Below, piece after piece: positions 1 through 6,945 of a DNA stretch of 19,007 nt; within the stretch, counting starts at the first letter, position 1, and each line of letters starts with the position of its first letter. Both the position numbers and the translations under genes were made by a program. Source of the stretch: Anaerolineaceae bacterium (GTDB taxonomy: Bacteria; Chloroflexota; Anaerolineae; Anaerolineales; Anaerolineaceae). Below the pieces are notes generated by a model, which saw only the letters and a list, made by a program, of their open reading frames with translations, was not told where the DNA came from and did not search any database. The DNA is taken from positions 125,565 through 144,571 of the forward strand of contig DQHW01000017.1 in the NCBI GenBank assembly GCA_003524305.1, given 5' to 3'.

Positions 1-102
1 TCAGGGCTCTCATCCATCTGGATGGAAACTCTTGCACTCTTTGCTTTTGGCATGGTGATTCTGGTGGCTGCCTCTCTGCGTTTTCGCAAACGTCTTGATT
101 AA
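1..102 (+). CDS. C-terminal end of an ABC-2 type transporter permease (partial)
   Basis: The window opens inside a reading frame that runs in frame 1 to a TAA at 100-102. The visible 33 residues are a short polar stretch, one hydrophobic helix (about METLALFAFGMVILVAASL) and a basic tail RFRKRLD. A last membrane helix followed by a short RF-basic tail is typical of ABC-2 permeases of drug or lipid exporters. The stop lies 27 bp before the HlyD-type adaptor, and two matching ATPases follow further downstream, so this is probably the permease of that exporter. The 5' end lies outside the window, and the call depends largely on context. Confidence 0.6.
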   Translation, partial: SGLSSIWMETLALFAFGMVILVAASLRFRKRLD

Positions 103-129
103 TATTGATATCGTAAATTGGAGTTGATG

Positions 130-1473
130 ATGAAATCAAAACATTTTCCCAAGTTTGTTATTCCCGTCGTGATTTTGGTGCTCGCAGTGGCAATATATTT
201 TCTGGTCACGGCGCTGTCATCGAAAGAAACTGGCTCTCTTGATGTCTCAGGCACCATCGAAGCGCAAAGTTCCGTCATTGCGCCTGAGATCGGCGGAAAA
301 GTGACCGCAGTCAATGTTAATGAAGGTGACAGTGTCACAGCCGGGGATATTCTATTCACCATTGATGACACCCTGCTTCAGGCACAGCGCGGGGTCGCAG
401 AAGCGGCTCTTGTGCTTGCAAAGGGCGCCGCGGCCACTGCACAGGCTGCCGCGGATGCTGCCCAGGCTAATTTCGACCTCGCACTGGCAGCGGCCAAAGC
501 GGAATCAGCCGCCCTCCGCGCCGCAGATTGGGCAACCGGCAACCCCCAGGGTTACACGCTGGCTGGAGGTTCTTTCACCCCCGCGGATCTTATCTCTGCA
601 GCCCAGGCAGAAGTGGATGCCGCCGCAGCCGCCAGAAGTGAAGCCGAGGCTGCCCTTTCGGTATTGCTCTCTGACACGGCCAACCGAGATTTTATCAAAG
701 CGGAAAGCGATCTATTGGCGAGCCGGGCTGAGGCGCAGGCCGCCGTTGATGTGCTATCAAAAGCCAATACTTCAGCCAACACCGACCTCAAAGATGCCGC
801 TCAATCAGCTTATGATGACGTGCTCACCCGGCTTGAAGATGCCCAAAAAGCCTATGACGACCTGGTGGAAACGGATACCGCAATCAAAATTCTGGAAGCC
901 CGGCTTGACCTGGTGCTGGCGGTTGAAAGAATGCAGGCAGCCCAATCCCGGCTGGCAGCGCTGCAAACCGGAGAGAATTCTCTCAAGGTCAAGGCTGCCC
1001 AGGCTGTATTAAATCAAGCTGTTTCAGCCTCTGACCAGGCACAAGGCGCCGTTCAACAAGCCCAAGCAAACCTGGATTTGCTGGATGCCCAGCTTTCAAA
1101 ACTTTTGATCGCTGCTCCTTTTGACGGCGTCGTGCTCGGACGTTCGGTTGAGATCGGCGAAGTGCTTTCGCCTGCCGCTCCGGCTTTCACGCTTGGTCAG
1201 TTGGATCCCCTCACCATCACGGTTTACGTGCCTGAAACAGAAGTTGGGCTGCTTTCGATTAATCAGATGGCACAACTCTCGGTCGATTCCTATCCGGGTG
1301 AAACCTTCTCTGCTGTCATCATCCATATCGCGGATCAGGCCGAGTTCACCCCGCGCAACGTTCAAACCGCGGAGGGCCGCAAGACCACCGTCTTTGCCGT
1401 CAAACTACAGATTTCAAACCCTGATGACAAGCTGAAACCCGGCATGCCCGCGGATGTGAGTTTCAACAAATAA
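130..1473 (+). CDS. HlyD/MFP family periplasmic adaptor (YbhG-like)
   Basis: Membrane-fusion adaptor of an ABC exporter, expected to be anchored in the cytoplasmic membrane and to bridge to an outer partner. An N-terminal membrane segment (about residues 6-28) is followed by the first half of a lipoyl/barrel-sandwich domain (SGTIEAQSSVIAPEIGGKV). Next comes a very long Ala/Gln/Asp-rich coiled-coil hairpin (about residues 80-320), then the second lipoyl half (LLIAAPFDGVVLGRSVEIGE) and a beta-barrel domain ending KLKPGMPADVSF, a classic family ending. Length (447 aa) is normal, with a rather long hairpin. The frame stays open up to a TTG at 118, but GGAG at 120-123 is better spaced for the ATG at 130, so I use 130. 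In E. coli the YbhG-YbhFSR exporter has the same composition; here the ATPases come 2.2 kb later, after four inserted genes. Confidence 0.88.
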   Translation: MKSKHFPKFVIPVVILVLAVAIYFLVTALSSKETGSLDVSGTIEAQSSVIAPEIGGKVTAVNVNEGDSVTAGDILFTIDDTLLQAQRGVAEAALVLAKGAAATAQAAADAAQANFDLALAAAKAESAALRAADWATGNPQGYTLAGGSFTPADLISAAQAEVDAAAAARSEAEAALSVLLSDTANRDFIKAESDLLASRAEAQAAVDVLSKANTSANTDLKDAAQSAYDDVLTRLEDAQKAYDDLVETDTAIKILEARLDLVLAVERMQAAQSRLAALQTGENSLKVKAAQAVLNQAVSASDQAQGAVQQAQANLDLLDAQLSKLLIAAPFDGVVLGRSVEIGEVLSPAAPAFTLGQLDPLTITVYVPETEVGLLSINQMAQLSVDSYPGETFSAVIIHIADQAEFTPRNVQTAEGRKTTVFAVKLQISNPDDKLKPGMPADVSFNK

Positions 1474-1543
1474 ATGCGGTCAAAATTTTGCACAAACATT
1501 TGAAACCCAGGTTTTAGGATCAGTATCAGAGAGGAAAGGCGAG

Positions 1544-2317
1544 ATGAAAATTTTGGCCATCAATGGCAGCTATCGCGGAGAAAAGGGACAAACCAACGCT
1601 TTTCTTGAACTTTTGTTGTCAGGGGCGCGAGAAGAGGGAGCAGAATGTGAGATTGTGGCACTCGCAAAACACAAAATTCACCACTGTTTGAGTTGTGATA
1701 CCTGTCATACGCCAAATCACTATCTCAAATGTGTTTATTCCGAAAAGGACGACGCAGCATCTATTTTCGATAAGATAGCAACTGCTGACTTGTTGGTTTA
1801 TGCAACTCCAGTATATGTGTTTGGTATCTCAAGTCTGTTAAAAACCTTTATTGAGCGATTCTACAGCACGTGTGATGTGAATCAATTCCGTGTGACCAAA
1901 AGCGGTTTATTTTTCCACCATATAGATGAAAAAGTCTGTTCCAAGGATTTTGTCTCATTGATATGTTGTGATAATTTAGACAAAGAAATGCCGATCAACA
2001 CGCGTGATTATTTCAGAATATACAGCCGCTTTATGGATGCAAAGCATGTCGGTGAATTGATTCGGAATGGCGGCCGACTTTTTCAACGCGGCCAGGATCA
2101 GAAAGAAGAGAATCGTTTTCCAGCAATTGCAGAGGTATATGCAGCTTATAAACAAGCTGGTCGGGAATTGGTCATCGATGGACACATTCACGCTCGAACA
2201 CAAAAACGAGCGAATCAAGAGATCATCCCCGTGTCCTTCTTTGGTCAATTAAAAAAATTAAAACCTTTCAAAAAGGTGATGGTTCAGAGAGCAAAAGAAT
2301 TGTTTTCTGGTAATTGA
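1544..2317 (+). CDS. Flavodoxin-fold NAD(P)H-dependent FMN oxidoreductase, iron-sulfur flavoprotein-like
   Basis: The first 170 residues have the NADPH-dependent FMN reductase/flavodoxin fold: MKILAINGSYR at the N-terminus, the phosphate-binding loop GSYRGEKGQTN (residues 8-18), and the PVYVFGISSLLKTFIERF segment that lines the flavin. A cysteine cluster C48-x2-C51-x2-C54 with C63 nearby resembles the one that carries a 4Fe-4S cluster in iron-sulfur flavoproteins, so electron transfer from a flavin through a cluster is plausible. The C-terminal 80 residues are basic and not assigned. A purine-rich ribosome site (GAGAGGAAAGGCGAG) precedes the ATG. It starts 70 bp after the adaptor gene and is clearly AT-richer than it, which hints at a separate origin. 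Substrate unknown. Confidence 0.82.
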   Translation: MKILAINGSYRGEKGQTNAFLELLLSGAREEGAECEIVALAKHKIHHCLSCDTCHTPNHYLKCVYSEKDDAASIFDKIATADLLVYATPVYVFGISSLLKTFIERFYSTCDVNQFRVTKSGLFFHHIDEKVCSKDFVSLICCDNLDKEMPINTRDYFRIYSRFMDAKHVGELIRNGGRLFQRGQDQKEENRFPAIAEVYAAYKQAGRELVIDGHIHARTQKRANQEIIPVSFFGQLKKLKPFKKVMVQRAKELFSGN

Positions 2318-2335
2318 GAACAATATTTTGAAAAT

Positions 2336-2761
2336 ATGAAAAATATAAAGATGCTTCCCTGGTTGTATCTTGCACTGGGTCTCGCGCAGGCAGCCCACAG
2401 CGTGGAAGAAGTGCTCACCGGCCTGTGGATGAACCTTCCCGCTGTAACCGGTTTGCTCCACGACAGGCTGCGATTTGTGCCGGTGCTGAATTGGTCCGCG
2501 GAGGGTTTTGCTGCAGCGAACCTGGTGATTGTGGCACTGTTATTGGGATTCAGCCCATTTGTCTTTCAAAGACACGCATGGGCTTTGAAGATCGTTCGCG
2601 TGGTGGCGGTCATTGAAGTGCTCAACGCGGCGCTTCACATCATCCCGGCGATTGTCAAAGGCAGCTATAGGTCTGGTTGTATTTCAGCGGTTTTTCTACT
2701 TGGCACAGGATTAGTGATCTTAATCAAGACAGGATATTCACATGAACTCAAAAGCCTTTGA
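2336..2761 (+). CDS. HXXEE domain-containing integral membrane protein
   Basis: A 141-residue protein with about four hydrophobic helices. The family-defining motif is visible as H21-S-V-E24-E25, near the end of the first helix, followed by an N-x(3)-H segment (NAALHIIPAI) in the third helix. This is the pattern of the HXXEE family (Pfam PF13787), predicted membrane proteins of unknown function whose conserved His/Glu residues suggest metal binding or an enzymatic role. The start has a poor ribosome site; the 18 bp spacing to the previous stop suggests co-transcription. Its 3' end overlaps the next gene by 20 bp. Confidence 0.75.
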   Translation: MKNIKMLPWLYLALGLAQAAHSVEEVLTGLWMNLPAVTGLLHDRLRFVPVLNWSAEGFAAANLVIVALLLGFSPFVFQRHAWALKIVRVVAVIEVLNAALHIIPAIVKGSYRSGCISAVFLLGTGLVILIKTGYSHELKSL

Positions 2762-3218
2762 TTGGCGCAAAATGAGGCCGGCACAAAATTTACACCGTTT
2801 ACTTTACGCTATTGGGCTGGGACCGGTGGTTGGAAAGATCATTTTGTTGCTAACCACCACCGGTCGTAAAAGCGGATTGTCGCGGGTGACTCCATTGCAA
2901 TATGAGTTGATTGACGGCAAGTACTGCCTGGGTGCGGCGCGCGGTAAAAGCGCGGATTGGGTGCGCAACATTGAGGTAAACCCTAAAGTGCAGGTCAGGG
3001 TCAAACGGCTGAAGTTCTCAGGCACAGCCAAGGTAAGCACGGATGTAAAGGAAATAGCAGATTTTCTTGAAATCAGGTTACAGCGGCATCCATTGATGAT
3101 AGGGGTAATGATGGAGAAAATTCATCATTTATCCAAACGACCTACTCGTTCTCAATTGGAAGAACTGGCAAGTGAAGAGGCTTTGGTGATTATTAGCAAG
3201 GAGGAAAATTGTGAATAA
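2742..3218 (+). CDS. Nitroreductase family deazaflavin-dependent oxidoreductase (Ddn-like)
   Basis: A 158-residue split-barrel protein of the F420-dependent Ddn/FDOR family (Pfam PF04075). The diagnostic segment is LLTTTGRKSGLSRVTPL (about residues 36-52), followed by a GKYCLGAARGKSADWVRNIEVNP stretch in which the Trp-Val-x-Asn-x-x-x-Asn-Pro pattern is typical. Known relatives reduce quinones, nitroaromatics or other acceptors with reduced F420. If this one is active it implies F420 or another deazaflavin in the host. It overlaps the HXXEE gene by 20 bp and the next gene by 8 bp, so translational coupling is likely. The natural substrate cannot be read from the sequence. Confidence 0.85.
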   Translation: MNSKAFDWRKMRPAQNLHRLLYAIGLGPVVGKIILLLTTTGRKSGLSRVTPLQYELIDGKYCLGAARGKSADWVRNIEVNPKVQVRVKRLKFSGTAKVSTDVKEIADFLEIRLQRHPLMIGVMMEKIHHLSKRPTRSQLEELASEEALVIISKEENCE

Positions 3219-3642
3219 ACGGATGATTTTCTGGCTGCGTGCGAGTTATTGGGTTGGTGCTGTTGTAGATGTTGTGGCCGGGTTGATCATGTTGTTTCCG
3301 TCACTGTATGGCATTTTCAACCAACAAACAGGATTCTCGGCAACACCTGCTTTTCTTAATGTTGCGTGGATGGGGGCTCCGTTGATGTTTGGCTGGACAG
3401 TGCTTTTATTATGGGCAGATAGAAAACCTGTTGAACGGAGAACTGTTTTGCTTATTACCTTGATTCCAATTATCGGAAACGCCATAGATCAGGTTGTTAG
3501 TGTTTATACCGGTTTTTATCCATTAAGCGTTGCCATTCCACAATGGTTCATTCAGGCGATATTGATTACTTTGTTTACCTTTAGCTATTTCAATGTATCT
3601 AAAACAATGAGCAGCAGTAAGTCAGCGGATTTGAAAAAATGA
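3211..3642 (+). CDS. Four-helix membrane protein, function unknown
   Basis: A 143-residue hydrophobic protein with about four membrane segments (near residues 8-28, 45-70, 78-100 and 105-130) and a short Lys/Ser-rich tail. I do not recognise the family. The start is a GTG preceded by a strong AGGAGG (3199-3204), which lies inside the end of the preceding oxidoreductase gene; the overlap is 8 bp. The stop overlaps the next ATG as ATGA. The tight packing places it in the same transcription unit as the deazaflavin oxidoreductase and the ATPases. It is AT-richer than the ATPase genes. Confidence 0.7.
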   Translation: MNKRMIFWLRASYWVGAVVDVVAGLIMLFPSLYGIFNQQTGFSATPAFLNVAWMGAPLMFGWTVLLLWADRKPVERRTVLLITLIPIIGNAIDQVVSVYTGFYPLSVAIPQWFIQAILITLFTFSYFNVSKTMSSSKSADLKK

Positions 3643-4568
3643 CATTAATAAACGCTGTAAATTTATCCAAATCATTCGGTCAGACACAGGCTGTCAACCG
3701 GTTAAACCTCTCAGTTGAAGCAGGCGAGATCTTTGGCCTGGTCGGCTCGGATGGCGCAGGCAAGACCACCACCCTGCGCTTGTTGGTCGGAGCGCTGCGG
3801 CCTGACGAAGGGTCGGTCAGTATCTGCGGCTTTGACATCTTCACCCAGACTGACAGTGCGCGTGAGAAGATCGGCTATCTCTCGCAGCGTTTCTCGTTGT
3901 ATGAAGATTTGAGCGTGCTCGAAAATATTCGCTTCTTTGCCGAGGTGCGCGGTCTGGAACTCAAGGATTGGAAACCGCGCTGCATGGAACTGTTGAAGTT
4001 TGTGGGGCTTGAAAATTTCACCGAAAGAAGAGCCGGTCAGCTCAGCGGTGGCATGAAGCAGAAACTTGGGCTGGCCTCCGCGCTGGTCTCGCGCCCCCAG
4101 ATACTGCTGCTCGATGAACCCACCACCGGTGTGGACCCAGCCACCCGCCAGGATTTCTGGCAGTTGATCATCCGCATCGTTTCCACGGAGGGTATGGCGG
4201 TCATCCTTACCACGCCTTACATGGATGAAGCCGTGCGCTGCAATCGGCTGGGATTCATGCGCTCCGGTCGCATCATCGCCGAGGGGACGCCCACGCAACT
4301 GCGTGAACGCCTGGAGGGCAGCATCATTGAACTGCAAACCAACCAACCCATTGCGCTGCGCGAACAGGTCTTGAAGATTGACGGTGTGCAAGACGCCCGC
4401 GCCTTTGGCGATAAACTGCATCTGCGCGTGTCTCCTGGTGAGGCTCAACAAGTGATCCAACAATTAAATACCCTGACCGAAACACCCAATGCAAGGCTGA
4501 TCTCTGCCACCCTTGAAGATGTATTTATTTCACTGACTTTGAATGAAGAAGAAGGTTCACATGACTGA
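3639..4568 (+). CDS. ABC transporter ATPase, degenerate-site subunit (YbhF N-half-like)
   Basis: Cytoplasmic nucleotide-binding subunit of an ABC-2 type exporter, 309 aa. Visible motifs: Walker A G36-SDGAGK-T44, Q-loop Q83, an intact ABC signature LSGGMKQK (135-142), Walker B with LLLDEP (156-161) and catalytic-type E160. The switch histidine is replaced by proline (TTPYMDEA, P193). The same unusual Walker A with Asp and the missing histidine are known from first halves of YbhF/YhiH-type double ATPases. A C-terminal regulatory extension (about 225-309) ends with the usual LEDVFISLT. It starts on an ATGA overlap with the preceding gene and overlaps the next ATPase, consistent with equal production of the two subunits. 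Confidence 0.9.
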   Translation: MTLINAVNLSKSFGQTQAVNRLNLSVEAGEIFGLVGSDGAGKTTTLRLLVGALRPDEGSVSICGFDIFTQTDSAREKIGYLSQRFSLYEDLSVLENIRFFAEVRGLELKDWKPRCMELLKFVGLENFTERRAGQLSGGMKQKLGLASALVSRPQILLLDEPTTGVDPATRQDFWQLIIRIVSTEGMAVILTTPYMDEAVRCNRLGFMRSGRIIAEGTPTQLRERLEGSIIELQTNQPIALREQVLKIDGVQDARAFGDKLHLRVSPGEAQQVIQQLNTLTETPNARLISATLEDVFISLTLNEEEGSHD

Positions 4569-5472
4569 AAATGTCGTCGTCGCCACCCAACTGACCCGCC
4601 GTTTTGGCGATTTCACTGCCGTGGATCACATCAACTTTGAGGTCAAGGCCGGCGAGATCGTTGGTTACCTGGGACCCAACGGCTGCGGCAAGACCACCAC
4701 CATCCGCATGCTGCTGGGACTTCTCGAACCCACTGAAGGCAGTGCCAGTGTGTTGGGTTTTGACGCCTTCAAGCAGACCGAAGAGGTGCGCGCCCGCTGC
4801 GGTTACATGTCTCAAAAATTCGCCCTCTACGACGACTTGACCGTGCTCGAAAACCTGGTCTTCTACGGCGGCGTTTATGGCATAAAAGATAAAAAACGCA
4901 TTCTTGAGACCCTGGCGCTGGTGGGTCTCTCCGGCCGCGAGCGTGAATTGACCAAAGGGCTTTCAGCGGGATGGCGGCAGAGGCTGGCGCTGGCCATCGC
5001 CCTGGTGCACCAGCCCAAGCTGCTCTTTCTGGATGAACCCACTTCGGGGGTGGACCCCGTTGCCCGGCGTGAATTCTGGGAACTGATCTACCAACTGGCC
5101 GCAGGCGGTGTGACTATCTTCATCACCACCCATTACATGGATGAAGCCGAATACTGCCATCGCGTGGGTCTGATGAAAGACGGCAGGCTGCTGGCCTTTG
5201 ACCAGCCTTCCGCGCTCAAGCAGACCGTCATTCACGGCGAGGCCTGGGATGTGGCCGCCGCCTCTCTCACGGTGATGGTCGAGAAGATCAACCAGATTGC
5301 GGGCGTCATCCAGACCAGTTTGCTGGGCGATTTGGTGCATGTGATCATCGACCCCAAGGTGATGACCAGAGAGCAATTGCAGGTGAAATTGTCGCAGTTG
5401 GGTCTGGGAGAAGTCTCGCTATCCGCGGGGGAGATCACGCTTGAAGATGTGTTTATGAGTCTGACGAGGTAA
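4561..5472 (+). CDS. ABC transporter ATPase, catalytic subunit (YbhF C-half-like)
   Basis: The partner ATPase, 303 aa from the chosen start. Motifs: Walker A G38-PNGCGK-T46, Q-loop Q85, signature LSAGWRQR (134-141), Walker B LLFLDEP with E159, and an intact switch histidine H191 (TTHYMDEA). The signature carries Ala in place of the first Gly of LSGG. Together with the preceding protein, one composite ATP site would be canonical (this Walker A and H191 with the partner's LSGG) and the other degenerate. An in-frame ATG also exists at 4543, but GAAGAAGG at 4549-4555 is spaced for the ATG at 4561, and the family N-terminus fits that start. The C-terminus ends LEDVFMSLTR. No permease follows, so the permease is presumably the gene cut by the left edge. 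Confidence 0.9.
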   Translation: MTENVVVATQLTRRFGDFTAVDHINFEVKAGEIVGYLGPNGCGKTTTIRMLLGLLEPTEGSASVLGFDAFKQTEEVRARCGYMSQKFALYDDLTVLENLVFYGGVYGIKDKKRILETLALVGLSGRERELTKGLSAGWRQRLALAIALVHQPKLLFLDEPTSGVDPVARREFWELIYQLAAGGVTIFITTHYMDEAEYCHRVGLMKDGRLLAFDQPSALKQTVIHGEAWDVAAASLTVMVEKINQIAGVIQTSLLGDLVHVIIDPKVMTREQLQVKLSQLGLGEVSLSAGEITLEDVFMSLTR

Positions 5473-5480
5473 TACGGAAT

Positions 5481-5768
5481 GTCATTGCGAGCCCTGCCAA
5501 ATATAATCATAAAATCAACCGGGAACTTACAGGGCGAAGCAATCCCCACTAAGGTTTGCCCATTATCTATAAAAGTAAACAAGGAATTGCAATACATTTT
5601 ATAAATATCGGATTGAGTCCATGTTTTTTTTAAAATCGATTTCGTTAAGCGGTGACATATTTATGCATTCGTTTTCTTAATGATTTAGCAGGTAAATCTC
5701 GTGGGGATTGCTTCGCCCCGACCATATATGTTGCTTTAATTAATTTTCTTTGCGGGGCTCGCAATGAC
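5481..5768. repeat. Imperfect inverted-repeat element with REP-like arms
   Basis: The left end GTCATTGCGAGCCC (5481-5494) is an exact inverse of 5755-5768. A second pair, GGGCGAAGCAATCCCCAC (5532-5549), is an exact inverse of 5701-5718. The arms enclose about 150 bp of AT-rich sequence with no open frame of note. Paired CATTGCGAG and GAAGCAATCCCC blocks are a common intergenic repeat type in several bacterial phyla. The element starts 8 bp after the stop of the second ATPase, so it may also shield the transcript end. Confidence 0.75.
5668..5768 (+). repeat. Right arm of the REP-like element, copy 1 of a direct repeat
   Basis: The stretch from about 5671 to 5717 aligns without gaps to 9314-9360, with 38 of 47 positions identical by eye. 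It includes the shared block CAGGYAAATCT followed by GTGGGGATTGC. Both copies then run, with indels, into GGCTCGCAA and TGACA...TTTTT. The two copies bracket the whole repeat-rich block. Confidence 0.6.
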
Positions 5769-5782
5769 AGATTTTTGCTTTG

Positions 5783-6029
5783 CGGGTGGCGTCAACCATC
5801 CTTGAATTATCGCTGAACATTGCCTATTTAAGATGGATCGTTGACCCACCATTACACAATAAACCAAATTGGAGCGTCAACGTCCCTGGCATTAAGGTAT
5901 TTAATGCTGGGGTGCTGCCGGGACGTTGACAGCACCCTACAATCACTCGTTCAATTCTCATCATAAGGTGGTGTCAACAATCCAAAGTCCACTGTGGAAT
6001 TTTGACCAATATCCACGAATCGTTGCTCC
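5783..6029. repeat. Palindromic repeat cluster 1 (one full unit, 149 bp, plus partial ends)
   Basis: The cluster reads right end (5783-5801, GGGTGGCGTCAACCATCC), 33 bp spacer, full unit 5835-5983, 33 bp spacer, degenerate left end (6017-6029, GAATCGTTGCTCC). The unit begins GGATCGTTGACCCACC and ends GGTGGTGTCAACAATCC, its near inverse. Inside, GTCAACGTCCC (5876-5886) pairs with GGGACGTTGAC (5920-5930), and GCATTAA pairs with TTAATGC between them. GGGTGCTG pairs alternatively with CAGCACCC. No credible coding frame is present. Confidence 0.85.
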
Positions 6030-6100
6030 GCTATAAAAAACAATATAAATATTAAAATTTTTTTGAGTCTTTAGTGATCAAAAGGGTCTGTCATTAAGTC

Positions 6101-6139
6101 TTGACAACGGTTTTATAATTGTATTACAATAGATATACA
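6101..6139 (+). promoter_or_regulatory. Promoter and palindromic operator of the DinJ-YafQ pair
   Basis: TTGACA at 6101-6106 and TACAAT at 6125-6130, 18 bp apart, make a good sigma70-type promoter about 24 bp before the antitoxin ATG. Overlapping the -10 box is the palindrome ATTGT-n3-ACAAT (6118-6130), and TGTAT...ATACA spans 6120-6139. Operators overlapping the promoter are usual for antitoxin-mediated autoregulation in this family. Confidence 0.7.
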
Positions 6140-6153
6140 AACGAGGTATAGTT

Positions 6154-6414
6154 ATGAATAAAACCGCCGTAGTATCAGCCAGGATTACACCTGAAGCAAA
6201 AATTAAAGCTGAAAAGGTTTTAGAAAAATTAGGGTTAACCACCACCGATGCCATCACTATGCTGTTCCAGCAGATCAATCTGCGGCAGGGCATTCCGTTT
6301 CCGGTAGAAATCCCAAATACCGAAACCATGAAAGCTATTGCCGATACGGATGCCGGCAGAGATGTTACTGTTGCGACTTCCATGGAAGAATTGCGTGCAC
6401 AATTAGGCGATTAA
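6154..6414 (+). CDS. dinJ: RelB/DinJ family antitoxin
   Basis: An 86-residue antitoxin. The N-terminal ribbon-helix-helix half (MNKTAVVSARITPEAKIKAEKVLEKLGLTT) dimerises and binds operator DNA in this family. The segment TTTDAITMLFQQINLRQGIPF is the DinJ signature. The C-terminal part (about 55-86) is acidic and expected to wrap the toxin. GAGG at 6143-6146 precedes the ATG. The toxin start is only 4 bp after this stop, the usual antitoxin-first order. It should neutralise the YafQ-type toxin and repress its own promoter. Confidence 0.92.
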   Translation: MNKTAVVSARITPEAKIKAEKVLEKLGLTTTDAITMLFQQINLRQGIPFPVEIPNTETMKAIADTDAGRDVTVATSMEELRAQLGD

Positions 6415-6418
6415 CTCA

Positions 6419-6688
6419 ATGAAGAAAATTATTCATGCGGGGAAATTTGACAGAGACCTAAAGCGTATGGTAAGACGCGGTGCGGATATTGAAAAGTTAT
6501 TTGAGGTTGTTGCCAGACTGACAAACGGACAGGCACTGGATCCGCGCCATGAAGACCATCCACTGCACGGCAAGCTGGTAGACAAACGAGATTGCCATAT
6601 CAGTCCTGATTGGGTGCTTATCTACTCTGTGGATAAGGATGTTGTAGTTTTGTATCGTACGGGAACTCATGCGGAGCTTTATGGATAG
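6419..6688 (+). CDS. yafQ: YafQ-type mRNA interferase toxin
   Basis: An 89-residue RelE-superfamily toxin of the YafQ type, which cleaves mRNA on the ribosome. The family signature is clear: DHPLHG (46-51), RDCHISPDWVLIY (57-69) and RTGTHAELY (80-88). H47, H60, D64 and H84 match the catalytic His/Asp set of E. coli YafQ; Y88 stands where YafQ has Phe. All catalytic positions are kept, so the toxin is probably active. The stop codon lies directly against the next palindromic repeat cluster, whose right end starts within about 2 bp, so the gene pair fills the space between two repeat clusters. Confidence 0.92.
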   Translation: MKKIIHAGKFDRDLKRMVRRGADIEKLFEVVARLTNGQALDPRHEDHPLHGKLVDKRDCHISPDWVLIYSVDKDVVVLYRTGTHAELYG

Positions 6689-6689
6689 T

Positions 6690-6931
6690 CGTAAGGCAGC
6701 CTCAACGATCCAAAAACCAACGTTGTTTACCGACCAACTTCAACGGATCATTGACCCACCATTAAATAATGACATTGGTGCGTCAACGTCCCTGACATAA
6801 AGGTATTTAATGCTGGGGTGCTGCCGGGACGTTGACAGCACCCTACAGTGCATTATTACCAATTGTTCGTAGGGTGGTGTCAACGATCCAACCATCAACC
6901 AACAATATTTCACGAAACCTGGGGATTAAAC
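6690..6931. repeat. Palindromic repeat cluster 2 (one full unit, 145 bp, plus partial ends)
   Basis: The same design as cluster 1: a degenerate right end (6690-6711), exactly 33 bp, a full unit (6745-6889, from GGATCATTGACCCACC to GGTGGTGTCAACGATCC), exactly 33 bp, and a weak GGATTAAAC at 6923. The core from GCGTCAACGTCCC to CAGCACCCTACA is almost identical to the other units. GTAGGGTG at 6869-6876 can pair with CACCCTAC at 6839-6846. The cluster lies between the toxin stop and the 3' end of the convergent kinase gene. Confidence 0.85.
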
Positions 6932-6945
6932 AAATCGAAAGGCGG

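Noticed and set aside
118..129. TTG start for the HlyD-type adaptor
   Set aside because: It overlaps the GGAG ribosome site that correctly serves the ATG at 130.
3711..4463. Long minus-strand open frame (250 codons) opposite the first ATPase
   Set aside because: It mirrors a clearly coding ATPase gene with intact motifs, and has no start signal or family resemblance. It is a by-product of codon bias on the opposite strand.
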